Assembly (NCBI GenBank): GCA_030537895.1
Contig: JAUNVA010000008.1
Span: forward strand, 1-64,000
Origin: Bowdeniella nasicola
Lineage (GTDB): Bacteria; Actinomycetota; Actinomycetes; Actinomycetales; Actinomycetaceae
Direction: 5' to 3'
Length of the DNA stretch: 64,000 bases
The position numbers were made by a program, and so were the translations under genes. Below are positions 15,454 through 25,071 of the stretch, in pieces (position 1 is the first letter of the stretch; every line of letters starts with the position of its first letter). A model generated the notes under the pieces. That model searched no databases and was not told the DNA's origin. It was given only the letters and a program-made list of their open reading frames with translations.

Positions 15454-16697
15454 CGGCCGACCTCCTCATCCAACTCAATGCCGATCCGCTCAAAGGGGGC
15501 GCGATGCACGGCTCCCAGGCCGTGGCACCTGAGGGAGCCCTCCCGCCGGGAGAAGACCTGAGCGATCTCGACCGTGCCCTCCTCGATCCGGCCCGTCACG
15601 TAGGAAATGTGGTCGACCTGGCGGGTGCCGGCCGCGTCCAGGCTGAGATGGATGACGACGTCGGTGCTGGCCGCCACGGTGGGGATCACGAACGCGGAGG
15701 TGACGTTCTCCGCGGCGAGCAGCGGTAGGGTGCAGAGTTTGGTGAGCGCCTCGCGCGCCGAGTTGGCGTGGATCGAACTGATGCCGGGCAGGCCCGAGTT
15801 CAAGGCCACCAGCATGTCGAATGCCTCCGCCTGGCGGACCTCGCCAACGATGATCCTGTCGGGGCGCATCCGCAGCGATTCCTTCACGAGGCGGCGCAGA
15901 TCGACTTCGCCGGAGCCCTCGAGAGAGGGCTGGCGGCATTGCAGGGCAATACAGTCGCGGTTCTTCAGGCCGAGCTCGAAGACTTCCTCACACGTGACGA
16001 TGCGCTCTCCGCTCGGGATTTCGCCGGCGAGCGCGCGGATCATCGTCGTTTTGCCGGCCTGGGTGCGCCCCGAGACCACGATGTTCAGCCCGGCCCGTAC
16101 ACAGGCCGATAAGAAGCGTTGGGCGGCGGGCGTGAGAGAGCCGGCAGCCACGAGGTGACGCAATCGCTCGGCGCGCGCCACGAACTTGCGAATGTTGATG
16201 GCCCACGCGTCCTGGGTGATCGGTGGGATGACGACGTGAAGGCGCTCGCCTCCGGGCAGCCGCGCATCGACGAACGGGGAGGAGAGGTCCAGCCGGCGCC
16301 CCGCGATCCGGAGCATCCGTTCGACGAGGTCGCGAATCTCGGCCTGCGAGATGAGCGTGGTGGTGAGTTCGGATCGCCCGGAGCGCGCGACGAAAACCGC
16401 GTCGGGACCGTTGATCCACACCTCTTCGATACTCGGGTCATCGAGGTAGGGCTGCAGGACTCCGAACCCGACGACGGCGTCGTAGATGCCCTTGCGCATC
16501 TCGGTGAGATCGACCTCCAGGACGGCGCGACCGGCGAGGGCGTCGCGCTCGTAGGCCTCGAGGGCCTCCTGGATGATGGCTTCCATTTCGGCACTTTGTC
16601 GCAGCGGGTCGACCTGCCGGTCCGCGACGAGGCGCCGCACGTCGGCTTCCACCTGTGCGTGGGCATCCACAACCGCTCTCCCTTGATCTGCGTTCAC
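15450..16697 (-). CDS. tadA: TadA/CpaF secretion ATPase
   Basis: The 415-aa hexameric ATPase of the Tad system is encoded here. The Walker A is GRTQAGKTTMI (about residues 210-220), the Asp box is in TCEEVFELGL, and the Walker B/His-box region is RPDRIIVGEVRQAEAFDMLVALNSG-HANSA. It drives pilus subunit polymerisation from the cytoplasmic face. It is the first gene of the seven-gene leftward Tad cluster, which contains neither a TadZ/CpaE (Ssd) homologue nor a prepilin peptidase. The start is GTG at 16697 and a TAGGTT box lies upstream. Confidence 0.93.
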   Translation of the reverse strand: MNADQGRAVVDAHAQVEADVRRLVADRQVDPLRQSAEMEAIIQEALEAYERDALAGRAVLEVDLTEMRKGIYDAVVGFGVLQPYLDDPSIEEVWINGPDAVFVARSGRSELTTTLISQAEIRDLVERMLRIAGRRLDLSSPFVDARLPGGERLHVVIPPITQDAWAINIRKFVARAERLRHLVAAGSLTPAAQRFLSACVRAGLNIVVSGRTQAGKTTMIRALAGEIPSGERIVTCEEVFELGLKNRDCIALQCRQPSLEGSGEVDLRRLVKESLRMRPDRIIVGEVRQAEAFDMLVALNSGLPGISSIHANSAREALTKLCTLPLLAAENVTSAFVIPTVAASTDVVIHLSLDAAGTRQVDHISYVTGRIEEGTVEIAQVFSRREGSLRCHGLGAVHRAPFERIGIELDEEVGR

Positions 16698-16811
16698 ATG
16701 GTGGGCTCTAACCTAGCTGAGGCGATAGGCGACGTAAAGGCTCTACCCTAGCTTGTGGACAGTGTTCAGCTTCGGTCGGCGTGTAGCTCCCCATCGCGGG
16801 GCCGTTGATCG

Positions 16812-16817
16812 TACCGT
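16812..16817 (+). promoter_or_regulatory. -10 box TACCGT, leaderless spacing to the APH-like gene
   Basis: TACCGT is followed by six bases (ggaaga) and then the GTG at 16824. No separate ribosome binding site is possible, so a leaderless mRNA is likely. Confidence 0.5.
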
Positions 16818-16823
16818 GGAAGA

Positions 16824-18026
16824 GTGCCGGACCATACCTTTTTGACCCTCGCTGCCGCCGCGACCTCGGCGCTGCCCGACTTCGACGTCGCCGCTGTGGG
16901 GCCGCCTCAGAGCGCCACCGACGAGTGGCTGTCGACGGCGGTGCTCGACCGCAAGAAGAAGCGCTTCACGGTGCGTGCCGCGCGGACCGAGACGGCGGCG
17001 CTGAAAGCCAGTGCCGAGGCCCCCATCCTCGGGCGCCTTTTGCCCCTCGTACACGAGGGGACCCTGCCCTTCCAGGTGGCGCAACTGCTCGGCTCCTCCC
17101 ACACCGAGGAGGGCCTACCGCTCGTCGTGTATCCCGAACTGCCGGGGACTCCGCTCGACGTCGCCGAATGCGCCGGTGAGGTCGCGCGTTCCCTCGGGAT
17201 GGGGATCGCCGCGATCCACAATCTGGCGCCCACCGTGGTCACCGATCTCGACTTGCCGGTCGAGGACGCGGCTACGATCCGTGAGCGGTGGCTCGCCGAA
17301 ATGGATGAGGTGGCCCGCACCTCCCGCGTTCCTTCCTCGTTGCTGAACCGCTGGGAGCAGGCACTCGAGGACGTGGCCCTGTGGCAGTTCGCGTGCTGTG
17401 TGATCCACGGGGATCTCACGGGCGAGAACCTCACCATTGACGGCGATCGTCTGGCCGCGGTCACGAATTGGTCCGGGCTGCGGATCGGGGACCCGGCCGA
17501 GGATCTGTCCTGGTTGCTGGCGACGGCCCCCGAAGAGTCCCTCGACACGCTCCACGAGGCGTATGCCTTTGCGCGTACGAACGCGCCCGATACGCACATC
17601 ATCGACCGGGCCCTGCTGCTCTCCGAGCTCGCACTCGCGCGCTGGCTGCTGCACGGGGTACGCACCGAGAATGCGGCGGTCATCGCGGATGCGGACGACA
17701 TGCTGACAACGCTCGCCCGCCAGGTCGGCGACGACCGCCCGCTCGGGCGTACCTCCCCCGTCATTGAGACGGGCTGGGAGGAGACCTACGATGAGGCGCC
17801 TGACGGTGAGCAGGCGCTCGCGGATGGGGATGCGGCCAGCGGATCCCACGGCGAGGTGCGCTCCAGCGGGTCGGAGCCGAGTGACGCCGAGGTCTCGCAG
17901 ACGCAGGCCAGCGACGCCGGTCAGAGCGAAACTGAACTCTACCCCCACGCTGATGGGGACGATTCCGAAGCGGCGAAGGACGACCCGGTCGATGAGGTCG
18001 ACCTCTACCCGCGCGAGACCCGCTAG
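16824..18026 (+). CDS. Aminoglycoside/macrolide phosphotransferase-fold protein with acidic tail, possible pseudokinase
   Basis: The product is 400 aa. Residues about 40-310 have the APH kinase fold: catalytic loop VIHGDLTGENL is intact, but the following metal-binding motif reads AVTNWSGLRIGDPAEDLSWL, with Asn where kinases have Asp (IDW). The last 75 or so residues are acidic and disordered, with two copies of a (D/E)LYP motif (TELYPHAD and VDLYPRET). The gene stands divergent from tadA and convergent with AdnB. Related proteins occur beside AdnAB-type helicases in actinobacteria. A resistance role is unlikely; a regulatory or weak-kinase role is inference. Confidence 0.75.
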   Translation: MPDHTFLTLAAAATSALPDFDVAAVGPPQSATDEWLSTAVLDRKKKRFTVRAARTETAALKASAEAPILGRLLPLVHEGTLPFQVAQLLGSSHTEEGLPLVVYPELPGTPLDVAECAGEVARSLGMGIAAIHNLAPTVVTDLDLPVEDAATIRERWLAEMDEVARTSRVPSSLLNRWEQALEDVALWQFACCVIHGDLTGENLTIDGDRLAAVTNWSGLRIGDPAEDLSWLLATAPEESLDTLHEAYAFARTNAPDTHIIDRALLLSELALARWLLHGVRTENAAVIADADDMLTTLARQVGDDRPLGRTSPVIETGWEETYDEAPDGEQALADGDAASGSHGEVRSSGSEPSDAEVSQTQASDAGQSETELYPHADGDDSEAAKDDPVDEVDLYPRETR

Positions 18027-18035
18027 CGCGGGGCT

Positions 18036-21000
18036 CTACCCGGCCTGACCGCCGAGCCGCTCGTGCCCCTCGACCTCGGCCCCGATCACCTCGCCGCGCG
18101 TGAGCTCATCGAGGGCAGCCAGTCGGTCGGCAATCTCCTGCAAATCCGCCTGCGGTCCACTCACCTCGAGGTCTTCTGCCACGTAGTAGAAGCGCGCGCC
18201 CACGCGCGCGGCGTCGAGGTCGCGTGCCGCCGCGAAAGCGTGCCGGTAGATCTGCAGCTGGAGGGACTTGAGCGCGAGATCTTGCGCGTCGACGGGCACG
18301 CGTCCCGTCTTCCAGTCAACGATCTCGTATTCGGAGTCCGTGGCAAACACGGCGTCGATCTTGCAGCGCACCTGCGTGACGCGACCCGCCACAGTGAGGT
18401 TCAAGACCACCGACTCCTCCACGGCTTCGGGCGTGAGCTGAGCGAAGCGGGACGAGAGGAAGGTCTCCTGCCAGGCGGCGAGCGTCGCGTCGGCACTGTG
18501 GTCGGCGGCGGCGAGAGCCAGGTCGAGCTTCCCCTCCCTCGTGTAGTAGTCCTCCACCCACCGGTGGAACTCGGTGCCGAGCCGGGCCTGTGACGTCGGC
18601 CGCGCCGGCAGGGGCCGGCGCACGTGGCGCAGGTAGTCCTCCGGTGAGCGGGCGATCCACTGCAGTTGAGTTGCCGACAGGTTCCCCGGCAGGGTCACCG
18701 CGAGCGTCTCGCTGATATTCGCCGCCCGCTCGGCCTCAGCCTGAACCAGGTCCGCCTCGGTGAGCAGTTCGGCAACACTCGCTCGGATCTGTCGGGCATC
18801 GGGGCCGTCAACGTTCGGACTCGGCGCGGGGCCCGCTGTCTCACTCTGTGCTGCCGCCGTATCGTCGGCTGTGCCCTCGGCACGCCGCTCGAGGGCGGCA
18901 CGGACGTCCGCGGCGGCACGTTGCAGCGCCCCGAGGCGTTCGCCCGCGGGCGGCGCACCCGGATAGCTGGGGGCCTCGACTTCGGTGAACGGTGGCGCAG
19001 GCTGGTGGGGGTTCTCTTCGGGGGGCTCGGGCCAGCTGGGGAATTCGAGCGGAGAGGCCCCCGCGGACGTGGCCTGCAGCGTATCCACCTGGGTCGGGGT
19101 GTCAGCCAGTGGCCCGGCCGTCCACCAGGGGCCGGCGTCGGTCTCGTCGATGGCGGCGCGGCGCGGGTCGGACGGCTCGAGGGTCTCGAGCAGGAAGCGG
19201 GAGGGCGCCTTCATGGTCGTGCCCGACGCCCACCAGGCGGCCGTCAGCACGAGCGTGTGCTTGGCGCGGGTGAAGGCGACGTAGGCGAGCCGTCGCTCTT
19301 CTTGAAGGCGGTAGGCACCGACTGCCTCCGCGAAGGCGGCCAACCGCTTGTTCCCCGTCTCGTCGAGATAGCCTCCCATGACCGAGCCCTCATCCTCCTG
19401 GGATGGGGTCAGCGAATTATTCTCACCCGTGAACTCGGGCAGCGAGTCGTGGTCCAGGCGGAGCCGGTAGGGCAGCTCCCCGGCGTTCGTCAGCCAGCCT
19501 TTGGAGGTGAGGGGATAGGTGTACTTCCTCTTTCGGTGACTGGGGAAGGCGCCCTCGACCAGGTCGCTCACGATGACGTGATCGAACTCGAGACCCTTCG
19601 CCGCGTGGATCGTCATGAGCTGGACGGCCTCGTCTAGCACGTCCCGCTCCACGCCACCGGCGCGTTCGCGCGCCTCACCCTCCTGTTCCAGGCCGCGCTC
19701 CTCGCTCTCGGCGGAGTCCAGGTAGGCCAGGAAGGCGGCGAGGACGTCGGGGGCGTCAACGACGGCGACGAAGTCGCGGGCCACCTGCCGGAACCGGTCG
19801 AGGTGGCGGTGAGCAGAAAGGCTCGTCGCACCGGGCCGGGCCAACACGTCGATATCTGCCCGGAGCGCCCGCTCCGCCACCGCGACGATGTCTTCCAGAT
19901 GGGAGCCAAACGCCGCGCGTACCTGCCGGATCGCGCCCTGCAGATCGGTGAGGCGTGCCCTCGCGGTCTCGCTCAGTTCGTGGCCGTGTTGGTTCACGAA
20001 CCCGGGCCGAGGCAGCTCGGCGAGAACCTCGACGAGGGAGACGTCGACGCCGGCGCACTCCTCGCGGCGCGTGCGACGCGCCCAGTCGTTCACGACGTCG
20101 AGGTCCGTGAGTGAGAGGCGCGCCCGGGTGAGCAGGCGCATCGCGCTGTCCCCGCGCGAGGCGTCGGCCGCGACCTCGAGCAGGGCTCGCACATCGGCGA
20201 CCTCCGGCACGGCCAGGAGTCCCTTCAGCCCGGCGATCTCGTGGGGGATCCCGCGACTGCGCAGAGCCTCAGCTGCGGCGGCGATGGAGGAACCACGCCG
20301 GGCCAAAATGGCGAGTGATTCCCCGCGACCCGGCTGCCAGATCGCTTCGATCGCGTCGCAGATCGCCTCTCCCTCCTCCTCGATCGAGGCCGCGACGTGG
20401 ACGCTCACCTGCCCCTCGTTGGCCCCCTTTCGGGCGCTCAGTTCGGGGACCGGCACGGAACCCGTACTCAACGACAGGGGTGCGGCGACGTGGTTGGCCA
20501 CCGTGAGGATCGACGTCGCGTTGCGGAAGGCCGTGTTGAGCGGCAGCGTGGCGGCCGCCCCGGAGGAGGCAAAGAGGTGCTGGAAGTCGGCGAGGGCCTG
20601 CGCGGAGGCGCCGCGCCACCCGTAGATAGCCTGGTTCGGGTCACCCACCGCCGTGATGGAGTGGTCGGTGCCAAAGAGGCGCAAGAGGAATTGCAGCTGT
20701 GTGACGGAGGTGTCCTGGAATTCGTCGAGCAGCACGAGCCGGTAGCGCTGGCGCATGGTCTCCTGCACCTCGGGCAGCTCCGCCACTCGCGCCGCGATCG
20801 CGACCTGGTCGGAGAACTCCATGACGCCGAGCGCGCGTTTGCGCTCCTCGTAGGCCTCGACGATGTCGAGCAGCACGAGGCGTTGGGCGATCGCGACGAG
20901 CGGTTCGGCGGAGTCCTTGGCCGGTTTCAGGGCGAGGCCAAGCACTTCGCGGACAGCCGCTGACGTGGCCGCCTTCCGCACCTCCTCGATCGTGGTGCGC

Positions 21001-21659
21001 AGCGCGGTTTTCTTATCGACCTGGTACTTCCCAAGCAGCGGTGCGCATTGATGGGCGTAGGCGAGCAGCTCCTCGCGTACCTGCTCGACACTCTTGAGGT
21101 TGTCGCGCACCTGGCTCGCGAGTGCGTGTGCCTTTTTCGCGATGTCCTCCACTCCACTGGTGAAGATCGAGAGGTCGCGCTCCCACCCGGCGACGAGGTC
21201 CAGCATGATTTGGATCGCGTGGCCATCGGTGATGAGTTGGGCATCCGGGTCCTCACCGAGCCGTAGCGCGAAGTCGCGCGCCACCTGGGCGGCGAACGCA
21301 TTGTAGGTGGCGACCGTCGGAGCCTCCAGGCTCGACGTGGTGCCGAGGATGGACAAGAGCGAACGCACGTCGCCGGCCAGTTGGGAGGTCGCCTTTCGCG
21401 TAAAGGTCAGGCCGAGGACCTCCCCCGGCCCCACGGCGCCCGAGTTCACCAGGTGGGCGACGCGCAGGCCCATGGTGGTGGTTTTACCCGAGCCCGCTCC
21501 GGCGACGACGAGCAGCGGGTGCATCCCCGCGTCAATCACCCGCACCTGCTCATCGGTGGGCGGATGTTCCTTGCCGAGTGCGGCCGCGAGCCGGCGGGCC
21601 GGGTGCTCCGGGTCGGAGATCGACCATTCGGGATTCAGCGGGCGGACATCATCACACAA
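18036..21659 (-). CDS. adnB: AdnB-like helicase-nuclease subunit (UvrD motor + RecB-type nuclease)
   Basis: The product is about 1207 aa if started at TTG 21659, which overlaps the AdnA stop by eight bases and has AGGGAGAG upstream. The frame is open further upstream but only in antisense-like sequence inside adnA. The SF1 helicase motifs are complete: motif I AGAGSGKTTT, II VLLDEFQDTS, III GDPNQAIYGWRGA, VI VAFTRAKHTLVL. After a low-complexity linker comes a C-terminal PD-(D/E)XK nuclease with GTEFHRWVEDYY, DAVFATDSEY and IVDWKTGR. With AdnA it forms the mycobacterial-type AdnAB end-resection motor for double-strand break repair. This subunit carries the canonical DEFQ motor. Confidence 0.9.
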   Translation of the reverse strand: MCDDVRPLNPEWSISDPEHPARRLAAALGKEHPPTDEQVRVIDAGMHPLLVVAGAGSGKTTTMGLRVAHLVNSGAVGPGEVLGLTFTRKATSQLAGDVRSLLSILGTTSSLEAPTVATYNAFAAQVARDFALRLGEDPDAQLITDGHAIQIMLDLVAGWERDLSIFTSGVEDIAKKAHALASQVRDNLKSVEQVREELLAYAHQCAPLLGKYQVDKKTALRTTIEEVRKAATSAAVREVLGLALKPAKDSAEPLVAIAQRLVLLDIVEAYEERKRALGVMEFSDQVAIAARVAELPEVQETMRQRYRLVLLDEFQDTSVTQLQFLLRLFGTDHSITAVGDPNQAIYGWRGASAQALADFQHLFASSGAAATLPLNTAFRNATSILTVANHVAAPLSLSTGSVPVPELSARKGANEGQVSVHVAASIEEEGEAICDAIEAIWQPGRGESLAILARRGSSIAAAAEALRSRGIPHEIAGLKGLLAVPEVADVRALLEVAADASRGDSAMRLLTRARLSLTDLDVVNDWARRTRREECAGVDVSLVEVLAELPRPGFVNQHGHELSETARARLTDLQGAIRQVRAAFGSHLEDIVAVAERALRADIDVLARPGATSLSAHRHLDRFRQVARDFVAVVDAPDVLAAFLAYLDSAESEERGLEQEGEARERAGGVERDVLDEAVQLMTIHAAKGLEFDHVIVSDLVEGAFPSHRKRKYTYPLTSKGWLTNAGELPYRLRLDHDSLPEFTGENNSLTPSQEDEGSVMGGYLDETGNKRLAAFAEAVGAYRLQEERRLAYVAFTRAKHTLVLTAAWWASGTTMKAPSRFLLETLEPSDPRRAAIDETDAGPWWTAGPLADTPTQVDTLQATSAGASPLEFPSWPEPPEENPHQPAPPFTEVEAPSYPGAPPAGERLGALQRAAADVRAALERRAEGTADDTAAAQSETAGPAPSPNVDGPDARQIRASVAELLTEADLVQAEAERAANISETLAVTLPGNLSATQLQWIARSPEDYLRHVRRPLPARPTSQARLGTEFHRWVEDYYTREGKLDLALAAADHSADATLAAWQETFLSSRFAQLTPEAVEESVVLNLTVAGRVTQVRCKIDAVFATDSEYEIVDWKTGRVPVDAQDLALKSLQLQIYRHAFAAARDLDAARVGARFYYVAEDLEVSGPQADLQEIADRLAALDELTRGEVIGAEVEGHERLGGQAG

Positions 21660-24600
21660 GGTTCTCTCCCTCACGTTGAGCGGGACACGAACGTCGCACG
21701 GGGCAAAAGTCACAGGCCGACCCGACGTAGGCCTTAAGTTCGGTGCGCCCCAGGTAGTCTCGGGCGCGCCGCAGGTAGGCATCGATGTCAGGCCCGCCCG
21801 CCCCCAGCGGGTCCTGGGAGCGCTCGGCGATTTTCGCGGTTGTTGACCCCGGATAGACGAGCCTGCCACCACTCACAGTGCGCCCCTCGTGCTCCAGGGC
21901 CCGCTGATAGACGGCGAGCTGCGGGTGGCGTTTGGCGTCCTCGCCGCTCACCGCCGCCTTCGACGTCTTGAAATCGACGACGACGCAGGCCTCGCCCTCC
22001 GCCTCGATCCGGTCGATCGAACCGCTCATCTCGAGGCCGTGTTCCTCGAATTCGAAGCGATGCTCGGCGGCCACGGGGGCGCCCTTGCCTTCCAGATACC
22101 TGGCGAGGCGCTCGACCATACCGAGGATTCGCTTCCGCGTGGCTTCGGCATACCAGCCGTCGCGACGCCGGAGGGGAAGGTCGGCCCAAAGCTCCTCGAA
22201 GCGCTCGACCATGGCCTCCAGCAGGGACTCACCGGTGAGGGGCGTGGCCGCGAATTCTTCAGCCAGTTCGTGGACGAGAGTGCCCACATCGGCCGCTTCG
22301 CGTTCATCGCGGTGTGCCCCGTGAGATTGAAGGAACTGGCGTAGCGGGCAGGTGAGGAGGGGCTCGAGCTGGGAGGGGGCTAGGCGGGTGGTCTCCCCCG
22401 CGGCGACGGGCGCCACCTCGGAGGTGACCTCCCACAGACCCGGCCACTCGTCGGGGTGAGCGCCCGGTGTGCCCGTTGCTGCCAGCGCGGCGAGGCGGTC
22501 CGCCACGGCGGCGCGTTCGGCCTCGGTGAGGCGCTCGCTCTCTAAGGCCGAGCGCAGTCGCGCAGTGAGGCCGCGTGTGGAGAGCATACGACGCGCGTGG
22601 ATGGGCTGGATCTCTCCCACAAGGGAAAGGTAGGCCGAGGGGAGGATCTCACCGTCGTCGACGGAGGTGAGCAGGACCTGTTCGCTCGCGCACGCAAGGG
22701 CCGCAAGGAGCATGCGGGTCTCGCCCGCGAGCACGGCGCTGCGGGCCGCACTGTAGGCCGCACCGGGATCGTGTTCTTCCAGGGCTACCCCGGCCAGGGT
22801 GTCGGCGAGACGTTGCCAGGCCAGCGTCGTATCCCGCAGGCGCGTGTCCGGCCAGGAGCCGTCGTATAGGGCTGGCACGATCACGAACGGCCAGTGCGTA
22901 CCCGCGGCTTGGCCGACCGTGAGAACGGAAACGGCGTCGAGCAACGAGCCACGCTTGGCGAGCGTGTCGGTGGGGATGGTCTGCTCAGTGAGGGCCTCGA
23001 GGAAGACGTCGGCGCTCGCCCCGAACTCGCGCTCGGCATGGTTCTTTGCCAGCTCGAACAGTGCCATCACGGCATCCAGGTGGTGGTCGGCCTGCTGGCC
23101 GGCACGCCCGCCTGCCATGGCCGCCTCCGCCCACGGCTCAGCGAGACCCGCGCTCTCCCACAGGGCCCACAAGACGGCCTCGGCGGGGGCGCCGGTGCGG
23201 GCCACGTTCGCGCCAGCCGTCACCATGGCGGCCAGGCGCTCGGCCATCGGACGCACCGGATCGGGCAGCACCGCTGCCGCCGGCGGCAGCAAGCAGGCCT
23301 CGGCGAACCGCAGAGCACTGCGGACCGGTGATGGCGTGGAGGATCCGCTCTCCGTCGTGTCGGCAACCGCGACCACGCGGCGCAACTGGCGCACCCGCAC
23401 CGGATCCGCACCGATCAGCGGGCTGACGAGGAGCGCGGCGACCTCCTCGTGAAGATCGACGATGCGCTGGGCGTTATCCGGGGAGTCGAGCGCGGCGGCG
23501 TCACTGGCCGAGCCGCGCAAACCCGGCCGAATCAAGGTCTCGAGGATCGCGTCCACGTCCAGGGCGAGGCGCGCGGCTGCGAGGAGTGGACGCACGGCCG
23601 GCTCCTCGGTGAGCAGCACCTCGGTTTGCGAGGTGCGCACGGGGATCTCGGCCTGACGCAGGACGCGCGCAAAGCGCGTAGCCTCGGCGCTCGAACGTAC
23701 GATCACGGCGACGTCGCGTGCCGCCCTGCCCTCACGGACGAGGGCTTCGCGCACGCTGGCCACCACGTGGTGCTCCTCCTGGGCGGCACTCGGCAGTACC
23801 CGCACCGCGGGTGGCGCATCCTCACCCGGGCGTGGGCGGGCGCGGCGCTGCGCGATCGAACCCGCCGTCGGGAGGGTCTCGGCGACGGCGGCCAGGCTGC
23901 GGGCGTGGCGCGCGCCGTGCACATAGCCGGTGCGCAGCGCCAGGACGTCACCGGAGGCCGCCAGTGCCTCCGGTTGGGCGCCGCGGAAGGTCTCGACTGC
24001 CTGATCCGGATTGCCGACGAGCACCACCCGCACGCCCCGTGCGTGCATGGCCCGCAGCAGAGCGTGCCCAGCCCGCGTGAGCTCCTGGGCGTCATCAACG
24101 ACGACGACGGAGGGCAGCACGCCGTCGGCCTGCCATTCCTCGCCCGCATGCACGAGCAGGTTCGCGGCCGCCGCCACGAGCGCCGAGACGTCGAGCCTTT
24201 CACTTTGGTCCTCGGCCATCGCCGCGAGCGACTGGACCTGTTCGTAGATGGCGTAGAACTCCGCGACGACGTGCCAGGCGGGGATGCCGTGGCTCGTGGC
24301 CAGTGTGGCGACGTCCTCCGGCCCAACCTGAAACTCCTGCGCCCGCATGATGGAGTCGCGCAGTTCCTGACGGAACTGGTTGACGGTGAGTGCCTCGAGG
24401 GGCAGGGCGGCCTCCTCGAGAGCCGATACGATCCGCTGGGTACGTGCGCTCGGTTCCTCACTCGCGGCGTCCCGGGCGACGTCGGCGATGATCTCGGCCA
24501 GGGCGGCATCGGCATCCGCACCGGTCACCATCCGCGGGGCAGGGCGCACCGGTCCCCCGATGCCACGCTCGGCCGCGAGCGCCAGCAGCGCATAGGCGAG

Positions 24601-24906
24601 CGAGGAGACGGTATGGGTGGTGCGCAGCGGGGCCCGCTGTCCAAGCCGGGCCGCGAGCTCGGCGTGCAGGGCCGCCGCAGCGAGGCGCCCACGGGCGAGC
24701 ACGATCGCGTGTTCGCCCCGCTCCAGGGCCGCGAGGGCTCGGGCGAGGACCGTCGTCGTCTTGCCCGTTCCCGGGCCGCCAATGGCGACGGTCCACGAGG
24801 AGGGCGCCGCGAGGACCGCCCGCTGGTCGTCATCAAGATCCCGACCGTCAGCGCGCAGGTCGAGGTCCGCGTATTCACGCGGCGTGGTCACGAGGCGGAA
24901 AGTCAT
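21652..24906 (-). CDS. adnA: AdnA-like helicase-nuclease subunit
   Basis: The product is 1084 aa, counted from the ATG at 24906; upstream residues in the frame look non-coding. Motif I is GGPGTGKTTTVL. Motif II is degenerate (VVVDDAQEL instead of DEXX), typical of the weaker AdnA motor. The C-terminus holds a RecB-type nuclease (GTLVHELAEEF, GSIDRIEAEGE, VVDFKTSK) flanked by cysteines in LTCPLRQFL and CDFCPVRRSCP, which fit the four-cysteine iron-sulfur staple of AddB-type nucleases. It is upstream of and overlaps adnB, the same order as Rv3202c-Rv3201c. Confidence 0.9.
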   Translation of the reverse strand: MTFRLVTTPREYADLDLRADGRDLDDDQRAVLAAPSSWTVAIGGPGTGKTTTVLARALAALERGEHAIVLARGRLAAAALHAELAARLGQRAPLRTTHTVSSLAYALLALAAERGIGGPVRPAPRMVTGADADAALAEIIADVARDAASEEPSARTQRIVSALEEAALPLEALTVNQFRQELRDSIMRAQEFQVGPEDVATLATSHGIPAWHVVAEFYAIYEQVQSLAAMAEDQSERLDVSALVAAAANLLVHAGEEWQADGVLPSVVVVDDAQELTRAGHALLRAMHARGVRVVLVGNPDQAVETFRGAQPEALAASGDVLALRTGYVHGARHARSLAAVAETLPTAGSIAQRRARPRPGEDAPPAVRVLPSAAQEEHHVVASVREALVREGRAARDVAVIVRSSAEATRFARVLRQAEIPVRTSQTEVLLTEEPAVRPLLAAARLALDVDAILETLIRPGLRGSASDAAALDSPDNAQRIVDLHEEVAALLVSPLIGADPVRVRQLRRVVAVADTTESGSSTPSPVRSALRFAEACLLPPAAAVLPDPVRPMAERLAAMVTAGANVARTGAPAEAVLWALWESAGLAEPWAEAAMAGGRAGQQADHHLDAVMALFELAKNHAEREFGASADVFLEALTEQTIPTDTLAKRGSLLDAVSVLTVGQAAGTHWPFVIVPALYDGSWPDTRLRDTTLAWQRLADTLAGVALEEHDPGAAYSAARSAVLAGETRMLLAALACASEQVLLTSVDDGEILPSAYLSLVGEIQPIHARRMLSTRGLTARLRSALESERLTEAERAAVADRLAALAATGTPGAHPDEWPGLWEVTSEVAPVAAGETTRLAPSQLEPLLTCPLRQFLQSHGAHRDEREAADVGTLVHELAEEFAATPLTGESLLEAMVERFEELWADLPLRRRDGWYAEATRKRILGMVERLARYLEGKGAPVAAEHRFEFEEHGLEMSGSIDRIEAEGEACVVVDFKTSKAAVSGEDAKRHPQLAVYQRALEHEGRTVSGGRLVYPGSTTAKIAERSQDPLGAGGPDIDAYLRRARDYLGRTELKAYVGSACDFCPVRRSCPAQREGENLV

Positions 24907-24977
24907 GTCCCCATCATCATCGCTATCCCCGACACGATGGGCACCTACCGCCAAATCGCGGTGGCGCGGGCGCCGAT

Positions 24978-24983
24978 TAGACT
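24978..24983 (+). promoter_or_regulatory. -10 box TAGACT upstream of the DUF3107 gene
   Basis: TAGACT lies about 90 bp before the DUF3107 start, in the divergent adnA/DUF3107 intergenic region. The mRNA would have a leader and a normal SD. No clear -35 box was found. Confidence 0.3.
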
Positions 24984-25071
24984 GGAGTATGCGTGTCCCA
25001 CGTCCGGCCGGCCGCAATGCGAGACAAATATTCCCACGCCCGGCCGTGGATCAGTCAAGGAGAAGCCAACC

